This document shows, piece after piece, positions 49,694 through 62,906 of a stretch of DNA of 64,000 nucleotides; position 1 is the first letter of the stretch; every line of letters begins with the position of its first letter. The position numbers and the translations under genes were made by a program. The DNA is from Poa pratensis (taxonomy: Eukaryota > Streptophyta > Magnoliopsida > Poales > Poaceae): assembly GCA_947311845.1 (NCBI GenBank), contig CAMZMU010000075.1, positions 17,645,366-17,709,365 of the forward strand. Direction: 5' to 3'. The notes under the pieces were generated by a model. The model saw nothing but the letters and a program-made list of their open reading frames with translations. It made no database searches and was not told where the DNA came from.

Positions 49694-52600
49694 CTAGATG
49701 ACCGGTTGCGCCACTGGCGCAGGTGCCGGAATCAAGACTGTAAGGTAGTCTTAAGTTTTTTAAATTTCTGCGTATATTGTTGTCAGTGTTTGAAATTCGT
49801 GTGTGTATTGATCTATATTTGAACCCGTATACAACACGATGCTCTATAAAATTCAGGGCTTATTAAACATTTCTATATATATGAAATCAAATTTGTAGCC
49901 TTAAGTTGTATATATTTGGAGAAGTATGAAATCAAATTTGTTCATTTTATGTATGAAACTCCTAATTTTGACTATACAGAATTCATAATTATCATTAATT
50001 TCGTAATGTTGAGTATACATAATTGATAATCAGCATGCCTTCAGATTATCAGTATAATTGTTACTGCTTTTAAAGGTAATGTAGCCTTAAGTTTCATATG
50101 TTTTGTGCATTGAAGGAACTCATTAGATTTTCCGTGGCTCTATGATTAGATGTGTTGAGCTTTTCGTAAGAAGGTTGGGAAAATATTATAAAAATTGTGC
50201 TAAAAAATACTTTGTCCTTCGATGGCGCTTGAGTTCAAAGTTATGTCACATGATAGCGGTGTTCAAAATCCCTATACGTAAATTAATATAAGAGACAAAA
50301 ATATTAAGGGAATGTTACCCAAAAGGAAAATAAGATAATGACTATCAACCACTTAGCAAGAAACTTATCTAAGAAAAAAACTGTAAATAGTAAACCAAAA
50401 TAGAAAGCTATAAAATATACTCTATTGATAGCTAACAAAGGCGGTAATAAATAAATTAGCTCATATCAAATGGAATATTGAATCCAATGTCCGTACGTTT
50501 ACATGGTCCTTCAATAACTACAACAAAATACCCAGGGGCCACAGGCGCGCCAGAAGCGAGACTATATTTTAGTCATAAGTATGTTTCCATGCATGTTGTC
50601 AGTTTTGAGATTTCCGCGACTCATGTCACTATCATCCATACCTACCGCTCGGGACTATGGAGGATGCCCATTAGGGGTTTGATGGCTCCTCTCGTTGTGC
50701 CCACCGACGGGATTCTTCCACCAACGCTATTTCTTAGGGTTAAGGGACACCTTGTTCTTTGCCCTTCCTATCCCATGTACGGTGTGTCATGTCCTGTCCC
50801 CATGAGACAATACAGTTTAGGGGCAATGGCAGTTGGAATTTAAGCCATAGGTTTCATCTCTTTTTAGCGATGAGGCATGTTGCTCTATGTAGTATCGGTG
50901 GTAGAATTAGACCCAGCACAGAACTGATGGTCATGATAGCAGAAAATGTAATTGATTTGACTAAATATCCATGTTAGTAAAACAACAATCTGTGTTAGCC
51001 TCTACAAAAGGGCAACTTACCTCAATAAAGATCGCATAAATTAATCAGCCGATTGAAAGACACAAAAACATGTGCAGGCACAAGTATTTTATTCAAGAAC
51101 ATCCAACCGAAGGCTGATTTTCATTTCAGTGCAACTGGAAGACTCTTTTGGCCACCTCACAAATGTGGAGAAATGCCTTTGTGGAGCAAGTGGACAAGTG
51201 GTGTCTCCAATTGTATTTTGGAATATATCGATTCAACAAATAAGGACAATGGAACTCTTTTACATGTAATTGTTCATTCGGAAACGCTAATAGAGATACC
51301 AACAGAGATTACCATCAAAGTTCCTAACGACATTATCTTGGAAGATTCATCTTTACAGAATGTAGCAGCATCTTTGTTTTTTAACAATACACTATTTTGT
51401 TAGTTAAAGCTCAGTACCTCCATAGCATAACCAGAAGATACAGATACAATAGTGCACCTAATGTGCCTACAAGCATATGGTGTCTCCAGCTGAATGCTTG
51501 ATGTAGAAGCCATGCCAAGATACTCTTCGGCAGTGGTGGCAGTGCACTGTAGAAGTCATATAGTGTCTCCAGGCTTTTATCTGGCATACGTTTGATGGCA
51601 GCACACTGTCAAAACAATATTGAACAAATGGAGCAGATAGATGCATCACTGACCCTATTCACCAGGTAGATGTATAGATGATCAAATTAAATTGCTAATA
51701 TAACATGTAGCCATTGTTGATTGCTCACACTGAATGCCTATCGATGCAGATCAGAGCTCCAGGCATGGTACATGTGTTAAAAGAAACAGGGACTGGCCAT
51801 GATGTACCATCTAATGAAGAACACTAATTTATTGATAGGATGATAGGAATAAATGCGAGTTCTCTGCTCAGGACGGTATACATGAGCAGTGAGCACTACC
51901 AACATAAAGTTATAAAGTGAACTATTCCAATCCAATAAAATATCCTAATTCACATTCACAAAGCCAACGATCTAATTCTACCCATCTGAGAACAGAGGAA
52001 GTGCAAATTTTAGATGGATGACTTCTACAAAAGAAATACTATTTCACCAAGCTGAAAATATTTTGGATGCATTTGCGGGAACCATCAAATTTAGAAAGAG
52101 TGAATAAAAATTAACACCCACCGTCTACTAAACACTACCATGTATACGCAATATAACCTGAATATTTCGACAAGGTCCATAAAAAAATGGACCTGGATGA
52201 TCAATGATGGTCCTCAAGAGCATTCCTAAGTACCATCACACGAAAAATAAGTGACAATTTGCACAGGATGTACGGCATATCCAACCTTACAGAACACTCT
52301 CGACTTGCTTGGATATATGAGGATAGAAACACACATCTGGAGTACTTAAACTATACTGGTAAAATTCTTTATTACCCACTTCACATCCCTTTTAATCCCA
52401 AATTAAACTATATGGAGCAATTCTGAGTGGCTACCACACTAAACATCACAAATTATTTCCAAAGCTGATCATTTAAGTGCAGGCACGCCTATAAATATAC
52501 TTCAGTGTCATATACTAACAAAGGCAAGACCATATGATCTCCCAGACATAGTTACCTAAATAAAAATTCAGGCTTGAGGATGAAAGCTACCTGCACGCCT

Positions 52601-53007
52601 AAACCATACATGACAGTTACCTCTGAAGGTTAGAACCATATACCCATGTAAAAAATATCATCTCAGAAAAGTTTAGAACAATAGAGGGAACCAAGTTACC
52701 CTCCAAGAAACCATAAGCTCTGGCTGCTGTACCAACAACACGAATGGGAAATAAAAAAGAGAGTATGTATTCACCTGGGGCTTGTGGGATTGGCAGAGTG
52801 AAGCTTATCGTGGCAAGAATAGTATCCACTCAGGAATAAATCAACACTTTGTAATGCCAACTCTTTGTTATAGGTTATGTTAAATGTGTCAATCTGTCCC
52901 AAAAATAAGGAGTGAAACCTACAAGGATTCCTCAGCCTAAAGCTTATCAATTTACTGGCATTATTAAGAGTACACAACTAAGATACTTAAAAGGAAAATA
53001 TGATTAC

Positions 53008-53363
53008 CTAGACCAATGAAGAAATTATCTCTCCGCCGCACCTCACAGAACTGGTCTCCTGCAATAAGCAAAACAAAACAAAGGCATGAATCGTGAATCG
53101 AAGACATTAATGCAATTTTTCCAGCAAAGTTTTCCTTCATATAGTGGATGAGAAGTGCATACAGTAATAAATTCCAGCGGTTGGTCCACAGCAAAAATAT
53201 GTAAGCAGAAGCAGCAGATTTGGAGATAAAGGTATGAATCGTGAATTGGAAGTTTGGAACGCCACACGACCACACATACATACCTCTTCTCTTGCTCGCT
53301 TCTGATCACCACCAGGTCCAGCACGCACCACCACCGTGTCCTGCAGCCTCCGTGATGACGCCA
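53008..53363 (-). pseudogene. Unidentified two-exon gene fragment inside the large Helitron
   Basis: On the minus strand an ATG at 53363 opens MASSRRLQDTVVVRAGPGGD then QKRAREE, ending at a good donor (GAAGAG|GTATGTATG, near 53283). A second exon-like piece (53058-53008) lies between TTGCAG and CTAG|GTAATC and reads GDQFCEVRRRDNFFIGL in phase. I do not recognise the protein. Intact splice signals plus lack of a continuation fit a captured genomic fragment. It could also be chance. Confidence 0.35.
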
Positions 53364-54414
53364 TGGCGAAGGCGTCCACGGCAAGTGGTCGGAGCCGACC
53401 TCGGTGCTCTGCAACTGGAGCTGCTCTGCTAGCCATGATCTGTATGCCATGTGCCAGGTACCACTGCTCCAACCCCGTACACCAGGGACCATGCTGTGAG
53501 TGCGCCGTCAAGAGATAGTGGACGGAACGTTAAAATGCAGATAATGGACGGAACGGAAAAATGCTCCAACCCCGTACAACAGGGACCAGGGACCAGGTTC
53601 CTTCCATTATATACTTGCAAGATGGATGATATGATATTATTGGTTCCTTTACTTATTATAAACTATGTAGATAATGGACGGAACGGAAAAATGCAGTAAG
53701 CACAATTCACCAAGCTACAACATTCAGTGGACGGAACGGAAAAACTGATCTGACATGCATGTTAGATATTACATGTTTAAATAGTAAGGTTTCAATCATA
53801 TATTGGTGCAACTTTAGTTTGCCAATACCTATCAGGAAGGAAACAAGAGAAACTACCTTCTATGATCAGTGTGGCAAGATTATCCACCGCAGTGTACGCC
53901 CTTCTTGGCTCACAACCTCACACACCCCTCCTCCATTCAGCCACATTAGGCAGCATCCATCTGGATGGTGTGGACCTGTCCGAATATTAAAATCCTTAGC
54001 ACCCATATAGACCATATAAAGTATAGAGGGAAATTGAAGTTTCAGTTAGGGTACGTGATCAATAATAGGTATAATTATCAATTAGATTTAATAGAGATTT
54101 ATATGAGAGCTACAATATAGATATGGTTTAAAAATATCTGTTACTTTTTTTGCTTTAACAAAGAAACCTATCCATTACTATGTCTCCTTATCTTTTAGGT
54201 AAATCTAAGAACATCTGAATGCAAGAAATTTATCAACCCACATTCAGCTGAAGCCTCTCATATCAACCTCTCATATTAAGGCACCACACATAAGTGACTG
54301 AATTCTAATGGCAATTTTCTAATGGAGCTGATCATATCAGAAAACCTGAAAACCAGTAAGTAGTACTGATCCGGCCACATGTGGAACTTAAAATTTTACT
54401 TGAACCCTAGACCC

Positions 54415-54562
54415 TGCCCAATCGGATACAAAAATTCAGGTAAGCAAAATTGCAAGGAGGGTACCACTGCATCGAAGGCATCCATTTTTGCCCAATCGGA
54501 TACACAAATCCAGGGAAGCAAAATTAGGAGGAGGGTACCACTGCATCAAAGGCATCCATTCT
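54415..54562 (+). repeat. 74-bp imperfect tandem duplication
   Basis: Copies at 54415-54488 and 54489-54562 share 'tgcccaatcggataca', 'caggtaagcaaaatt' (second copy 'cagggaagcaaaatt') and 'gagggtaccactgcatc'. They lie inside the large Helitron with no coding role. Confidence 0.85.
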
Positions 54563-54659
54563 GTAGTGGACCACTCAGTACATCCTCAAGAGCATATTCA
54601 TGTCTAACCATAATTAGATAGCTTAATTATGTTATTTATACCACATGATTATATATAGT

Positions 54660-55297
54660 ACTAAGAAAACCCTAGCACTAAGAAAATCCCGATCCTCAGA
54701 TACAATGCAACTGCAACCATTGGAGATAGGAGCATCCCGAACTTGAAGGTTATGTAGAATGTCATAGATGTTCTCATGGTATCGGTTCATGAGCCTACAG
54801 AAGAATTCAAATGTTAGCATCCAAGTAAAGATCTCGTAATCATGACGCGATATTTGTGTCCAATTATCCTTGGCCAAGATTGATTCATTAGTTACAAAAT
54901 AATCCAAACATCATAGATACACATTATTCAAGCAGCCCCAAGCCTGGCCGTGGGCATCTATCTGGTAAAATATATTTGGTACTAAGCTCTCAAACACTAA
55001 ACTGCACTGGTCTGTAGCAGTGGAGTAGAGGATGGATGCATATAAAGCCCTCAATTTGCTTTAAATGTTAACATATTTGGAAGCACAATGAATGCCTATA
55101 ACGGGATGTTGTGCCTAACATTTTTGGAAGCACAATGAATGCCTCCCTAATTTGGCAGCAGTTACAATCCATACCTTCTCAGAATACATAATCTCAAAAG
55201 GACCCGACGTTTTGCCGCAGGCCAATGCATCTACAAAACCATACAGATTGTCCACTGAACATTGCTTAGCAGCATTTATAAAACTTTGTGCAGGCCT
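54660..55297 (-). pseudogene. Gene fragment resembling the C-terminal part of a Pol IV/V largest subunit
   Basis: Two exon-like pieces lie on the minus strand. The first, 55297-55185, lies between TGCAG and AAG|GTATGG and encodes RPAQSFINAAKQCSVDNLYG, then VDALACGKTSGPFEIMYSEK. The second, from 54794 after CTGTAG, encodes ENIYDILHNLQVRDAPISNG, then SEDRDFLSARVF, and runs on without a clear donor. From memory these resemble the region near the C-terminal end of the NRPD1/NRPE1-type large subunit of the plant RNA polymerases that drive RNA-directed DNA methylation, but I cannot verify this. Only a small part of the gene is present. It has the same strand as the HMGB fragment and the host Helitron. 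Confidence 0.35.
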
Positions 55298-55581
55298 CTG
55301 CACACAATAACATCATATAAGAAATTGTTCACCACACTATAGAAGGGAAATCTTCTAGTAACCAATCAGTCAGAATAACATGTATTACTCACGGAGAAAC
55401 AAGCTTCAGAAAATGGAGATGAGATTGATAATCGAGTCGGCTGTTGCTTTAAACCTTGACTGCTTAGCCCATGGAACTTCTCGCTGATGATGATAAATAA
55501 TCTGGCAAGTTAATAGCAGCAAAAAATCTTCTTGGTGTACCTGCGATTCACCACCAAAATGCATAAATACAGGCATGATAC

Positions 55582-56187
55582 CTGTGGGTTGGTGTAGGCG
55601 TCGATCTTCTTGGTGTACTCAGCCTTGACCTTCTCGGTCTTGGCAAGGTAGGGAGCCTTCTCCTGAAAATCAAACAGCAAAGTTAGAACCTGCAATTCAC
55701 CACCAAAATCGAACCACAGATCGGAACGAGGAATTCATCATAAATCAATCCGGGAACAGAACGAAGGAGAAACAGAGGCGTCGATGGGAAATGGGAGCGC
55801 TTACCACGGAGACCTTGTTGTTGGCGGGGTTCTTCTCCTTGAAGTCCGTCCTGAACCCCTCCCTGCATCAACACACACGAAAACAACACCCAAAATCTCC
55901 GTCAGAACACCAAACAACCGGAAAACGAATCGCGAGCCACGGACAGATCTGGGGGGAAGGGGGCTTACATGAAGACGAAGAAGGCGCTTGGGGGCTTGTT
56001 GGGGTCCTTCTCGGCCTTGCTCCTGTTCACCGAGAGCCTGCACGCCACAAACAGCATATCAAATCAGAACCGAGACGGAACACGCAAGGGAAAACCACAG
56101 CTAATCAATTGAACGGAGAAAGGAGAGCGACGGGCAGGAGGGAGGCTCACCTGGAGTCGCCGATGCGGAAGCCACCTTGGCCTTCAT
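55582..56187 (-). pseudogene. HMGB (HMG-box chromatin protein) gene fragment lacking one HMG-box exon
   Basis: HMGB proteins are small nuclear proteins that bend DNA through an HMG box. Exons on the minus strand: 56187-56151, 56037 to about 55975, 55862-55805 and 55662-55582. They encode DSRLSVNRSKAEKDPNKPPS, then AFFVFMEGFRTDFKEKNPAN and NKVSV, and finally EKAPYLAKTEKVKAEYTKKI, then DAYTNPQ. The expected ~15-residue exon (family consensus close to VGKAAGEKWKSLSEA) between VSV and EKAPY is absent from the intron, which removes part of the HMG box. The Lys-Arg usually found after NKP is also missing. The ATG at 56187 is out of frame with the conserved DSRLSV reading, and no in-frame start was found. 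A piece of the last exon boundary is repeated at about 55527-55560. The acidic C-terminal tail is not present. This fits a degraded copy captured by the surrounding Helitron. Confidence 0.8.
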
Positions 56188-58826
56188 CTCGCAACCTTCG
56201 GATTGGAGCGCGGGCGTGCTGGCGAGAGGTGGGCGGCGATCCGTCGATGCCGTCGCCGTCCTGATAGCCGGCGAGCCGTGCCCGGCGTGGGGCAAAGAAC
56301 TATGTTGTTGGTAAATCCCCATATTCATCCACCAAAGAACTATCTATAAAAGTAGGAAAAGGAATAAACTGCCCTAGGAAGGTCCAATTTGTACAATTAA
56401 ACCATCATGAATTTTACAGGAAAAAAAAGAAAATACGAGAAAAGGACCTGACACACCTTTGGACGGGTTGGAGATGGCAGAATTCTCGAACAGGACACCC
56501 GACGCCCAGGAATCTCCTCATGCCTGCAACCTACATAGCAAACAGAAAATGCATGTAAGCTCATATCTCCATACACACATATATTGTGTCCCTCCTGCAT
56601 CTTGCAGCCTTGCCTACTTACCAGCAACTTATTCTGTCCCTGCTGCATCTTCAAACGTATATTGTAACCACTTCCTCCATGGTAAGTCACATCCATCTCC
56701 ACACTTCAGAATCAAAACAACAGTCTACTTGGGGAAACAAAAATAAATACTCTGTGCAGCCTCGCCTGTCATCTCAAAGCCCATCCGGGTCGTCATAGTA
56801 CCTAAAACACACAAGGTGCTCCCTTTTCAATTCTGTTGCAAGATACAAACAACATTTGCAGCTCTCAAATAATTCAGAAGAATGGCATGGCATCAAACTA
56901 AACACTTACAGTTACTAACAAAACATCACCGGTCAGATGCTCCACACATAACAACACATCTGTTTAAGAAAGTGTATATTTACACCAAAGTAACCTGAGC
57001 AAAGCATATATTTGTAAATGGTCAACTGAATCTGCAGCAAAAGCACCACGGTTTCCATCAAATATCTAAACCATGTGGTCTTGCACAGTATAGTCATATG
57101 TATCTTAAAAAAAGGCACTGGTACTCTACTCACCCCGCTAAAATTGCCATCATCACAACATGAAAAAAACAAAGTAATCATTGGAAATCAAATAGAATCC
57201 AGACATAAACCTGATCATGAACATAAGCACCAAAATCAATTAAGTGTTTAAGTAACCATATGTCATACCTTTGATGCGTCAAAATCATAGTTAACATTTG
57301 TATAGTTAGGGGGTTGTAAAGTACTGGATACTTCTAGAAAATAGATGCATGTTTATTCTTAAACGTGTTTTGGTATCACAAGATAATTATAGAATAGATG
57401 CATCGGCATAAAAAAATAACCATTTTGAAGCAAGAACAAATGAGAAGGTTCAGGCAGTGAGCTAGAAAGAACATAAGCATATCAGAGAGCAAATTCCTGT
57501 ACAAACACAGTAAAGCAGCAGTCCACGAGACGAAAACAATAGACCAGGAGGAACAAACAAATCATACACCATGACCAGACATCTGTTGAACAGGCCTGAA
57601 GTAAGGAACTTACGAAAAGCAGTTAGTCAACCTGATAATTAATTGCTTGCATTTAAACCTCGGTCTCCTTTGACACTGGATGAAAAGGTATCAGGTAGTC
57701 CAAACCATTAAATTCATATGTGTCTGGAAAAGAGGCAAAAGAGATAAGTAGAAATGCTATATAGAAAAGAGTATTTGATTGTTGTAAACTGAAGCACTGC
57801 CCACAAAAAGCTGAGTATAAATTATGTCATAACTCGGTCTAAAATTAAATAAATAACTATTGGAAAGAGGGGCAGGGGTCTACTTTGAGCCGGCAAACAA
57901 AGTAAACGGAAATGTAAATCAATGTGGAACTGAGGTAACTACTAAGCAAGTTGAACTACAGCAGCCAAATTATTTCATAAACAACTGAAGCACTTCTATA
58001 TGAACCAAAACCAATACTGAAGCGCTTCTATAGCAAGCAGCTTTTGCAATAAAATACAAAAGAGGATAATATTGTGAAGATGGTCACAAAATATTAAGCA
58101 GAACTAACAAATTGATGATAACTGTTAATATCAGTGATAAGAAAATGGAGATAGTTCATCACTTCCAGGAGAAAGAGGCTCATAAAAGCAAGACATAAAG
58201 TGATTTCTCTCATCAACGCCTAGATTAATCAAGCATTCAGATTATATATCATTTTGGCGCAAATACAATATCTAAGCCAGGAACAGGTGTTGTTGGAATT
58301 ATTTTCAACAAGCTAGTTTAACTTTGCACTAAAAAAATATCAAGTAGTAAGTACTGACAGGGTGCATAGAACAGCTGTACAGCTTCAGAACCATGATATT
58401 GTCGAGCAGAACCTTCGTCAATATCTGCACCACATTCAAATCAAATCCAAAATAGCAAACACCACATTTGTTGCAGTCTCTGATCTATCATCTATAACAA
58501 GCTACTTCACTAAATTCAATTGTCCATAATTACAACAAGGTTTGGTGTATACAAATGGTCTAGCAGGAGCTCTAAAAATTGTCAGGCTTGATTGATAAAG
58601 GAGGAGAGGTAAATTACCTTGACTGAGAACTAATTGTCAGGCTGATGCAGTGCCATACATGCGACAGCTAAAAAGCACTGCTTGAATCCTAACGAAAGCA
58701 CACAATTATAAAGCACCCAAATCAAATAGGCACAAACGCAAATTCTAATTAAGCTTCACTATTTTGAACAGAAATAACTGCCAAAATTATGGACACAACG
58801 ACCGTAGGGTGCCAGCGAAAACACAC

Positions 58827-58948
58827 CTGAGAAGCAAGTCTGAGCAATTCACCATTGCCGTTGCAGCCCTTGATCCACAGATCCAGTTCTCCTATTAGCA
58901 ACTGTTCTTCCTCATACCAAAAACAAGAACGGCAGTAGCAAAGGAGAC
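58827..58948 (-). pseudogene. Unidentified exon-like piece inside the large Helitron
   Basis: On the minus strand an acceptor-like CCTACAG precedes an open segment encoding YEEEQLLIGELDLWIKGCNG, then NGELLRLASQ, ending at TCTCAG|GTGTGT. Length (122 nt) and splice signals are exon-like. I do not recognise the protein and cannot join it with confidence to the other fragments. Confidence 0.3.
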
Positions 58949-59045
58949 CTGTAGGCAAAGGAAAAGGCAAGAATTAGGCGAAGCAATTGACAAGAAGGCA
59001 AGGTCACGCAGCACGCAAAGAATAAGGGCCAACTCACCTCAACCG

Positions 59046-60330
59046 TACGCACCAGCCCCATGAATTCATCCCAAACAGGTCGAAGGAAACAAGGGGGTGG
59101 AGAAGGTGTAGTTCGACCTGCTGAAGCGCGAGATGAAGAGAGGTCGAACACAGCCAAAGGTGCGTCCAGTGCTTCTGTTCGTCCCCACATCTCCCCGGTG
59201 TACAGCTGCAGACGAAGTGGAGAGGGAGGAGCCGGCGCCCCTCAAATCAGAGCAAGATCCCGATATTGAGGTTTTGATTTGGGAAGAGGAGAGCTTCCTT
59301 GTGGGAGCTGGGGCGACTGGAGATACGCTTACCCGTGGAGAAGAAGTCTGCCGGCGCCGAATCCGCAGGTCCCGTCCATCTTTCTCCGGCGGACGCGGTG
59401 GAGCAGGCGACCACGCTCCTCCACGCCTTGGGAGGAGCGGCGGGCATCCGCACTCGCAGCCTGCACACGGTCGAGAGGAGAGGAAGCAGCGGCAGCTCAG
59501 CATCGTCGACGCACGGTCGCCACCGCCAGTCCCCCTCACGCCACCTCTTCTTTCTCTTCTGCAACGCCTCCTTCCGCCCAGCACCACAACCGTCGCCGCC
59601 GCAGGTCTCCCCGCGCCACCTCCCGTGCTTGGGCCAGCTCCACCCTGCCCCTTTCGCACGGAGAGAAGAGGAGACGCCGAAGAGGAGGCGAGGCAGAGGA
59701 GCAGCGGCCGGCGGCGTGGGGAGAGGACGATGGCGATGGGAGGCGCGTCGAGCTGCGCCGCCTCGAGAGGGAGCCTGGCGGAAAAAGTCCAGTCCGACCG
59801 TGCCCACGCGCGCTCTCGTTCCTCCAGATGCGCCTCCTCGCTCCAGTCCGGGGTCCCTCTCGATCCACAGATTCCAGAAGAATAAGAGGCGGCGCAGATT
59901 GGGAGACGCGGTGACGGCCGGCGGAGCGCCCCCCAGCCAAGCACCGCTCGCCCTTGCTCGCTTCCTTGCCCCACCCGTGCTTGCATCTCATATCCTCGAT
60001 CCACAAATTTCGGGAGAGGAAGAAGGGGAGAGGGGATTGGATGTGGGACGGGAGAGCGGGGATTGGCTTAGGGTTTCACTGCGGGCGCCGCTTTTGTCTC
60101 GCGTGTCGCGCGGAGGGGAAAAGAGAGAGCGACGCGGCGGACGTGCTGGACCTGGCCTCTCCCGCCTGTTGGCCCACACGTCATTGACGTTTTGTGTCCG
60201 GCAGCGAGTAGAAAACGGAAAAATCTACCATCCGACGGCTGTAAAAGATTGGACGGTGAAAAAAAACACTGTTCGGAGGTGAATGGATGGTCAAGATAAG
60301 GTGGCCTAAGAGCTGAAACCAGGCTGAGGA
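59046..60330 (-). other. GC-rich block near the 5' end of the large Helitron
   Basis: About 1.3 kb with high GC content and long overlapping ORFs on both strands (312 codons at 60004-59066 minus, 327 at 59299-60282 plus, 250 at 59133-59885 plus). Low-complexity Arg/Pro/Ser/Gly composition in every frame indicates that most are GC-bias artefacts. I recognise no domain. It may be a captured promoter and first exon, which would place a promoter upstream of the other fragments on the same strand. Confidence 0.4.
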
Positions 60331-60366
60331 CACGGCGTGTAGCGGTTGGTGATTTATAGATAGAGA

Positions 60367-60948
60367 TTCTGCAACGATACACGTTTAGAAAAACGCCCTG
60401 ATTAGCTAGATAATTAAATCTCCGATAGCGAATGCATATGACGACCTGTCTTTGACCATTGCGGTCAGCTGGGCACAATCAGTCTCGATAATCAGCTTCA
60501 CTGAAGCGGCACATATAGCTCAACCCCATAGCCCATAGGGGTCGCTGCACCGCAGCATCCCAGCGACGCTGATACCATGTCAAGCTTCATTCACCAGCCA
60601 ACACAATCAAAAGTCTGAATCGATGAAATACTTCTTGTATCATTTTCCCCGTGGAGGAGGAGGACGTTGCATATGTGCCGATCACAGTTTCCATGCATCA
60701 ACTGTATTTCCCAGTTTTATTAAGTATTTGTGAGCACTTCGATTTTGTTAGTGAGGATTTGAAATTAAAATCGAAAGCCCACTACAAGGGTTTCTCTTAT
60801 TGCATACTAGCCTACAAATTTCCTCGTTCACCAACTTTCTCCGACTTTTTTGCACAAGGGACTCTGAATCCCGCTGAACCAAACTCAAACTAGGAACCAA
60901 GTGAATTCTGGTCACCGAACGTAGCACATCGCTGACTCTGGCGTGATG
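60367..60948. other. Short intergenic region, no gene recognised
   Basis: Between the Helitron 5' end and the alkenal reductase stop codon. It includes the 3' UTR of that gene. 'gctgataccatgtcaagctt' near 60569-60588 resembles, on the minus strand, a primer-binding-site-like TGGTATCAGC, but no LTRs were found beside it. Confidence 0.4.

Positions 60949-62906
<1,958 letters not shown>

Larger units (their letters stand above)
49694..60366 (-). mobile_element. Candidate 10.7-kb non-autonomous Helitron carrying several gene fragments
   Basis: Read on the minus strand it starts TCTCTATCTATAAATCACC (60366), preceded by A. It ends with the perfect stem TGCGCC-AGT-GGCGCA, nine bases, and CTAG (49694), followed by T. 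These match the Helitron rules: 5' TC, 3' hairpin plus CTRR, insertion between A and T, no target duplication. No Rep/helicase ORF is visible, so it would need an autonomous partner. Inside, in minus-strand order, are a GC-rich 5' block, an exon-like piece (58948-58827), HMGB exons (56187-55582), a Pol IV/V-like piece (55297-54660) and another two-exon piece (53363-53008), all on the same strand as the element. It also holds short repeats: several 'ggacggaacgg' copies at 53518-53745 and a 74-bp duplication at 54415. That the two ends belong together is inference. Confidence 0.62.

Noticed and set aside
60569..60588. Primer-binding-site-like TGGTATCAGC on the minus strand
   Set aside because: No LTR pair or polypurine tract next to it, so it is too little to call an element.
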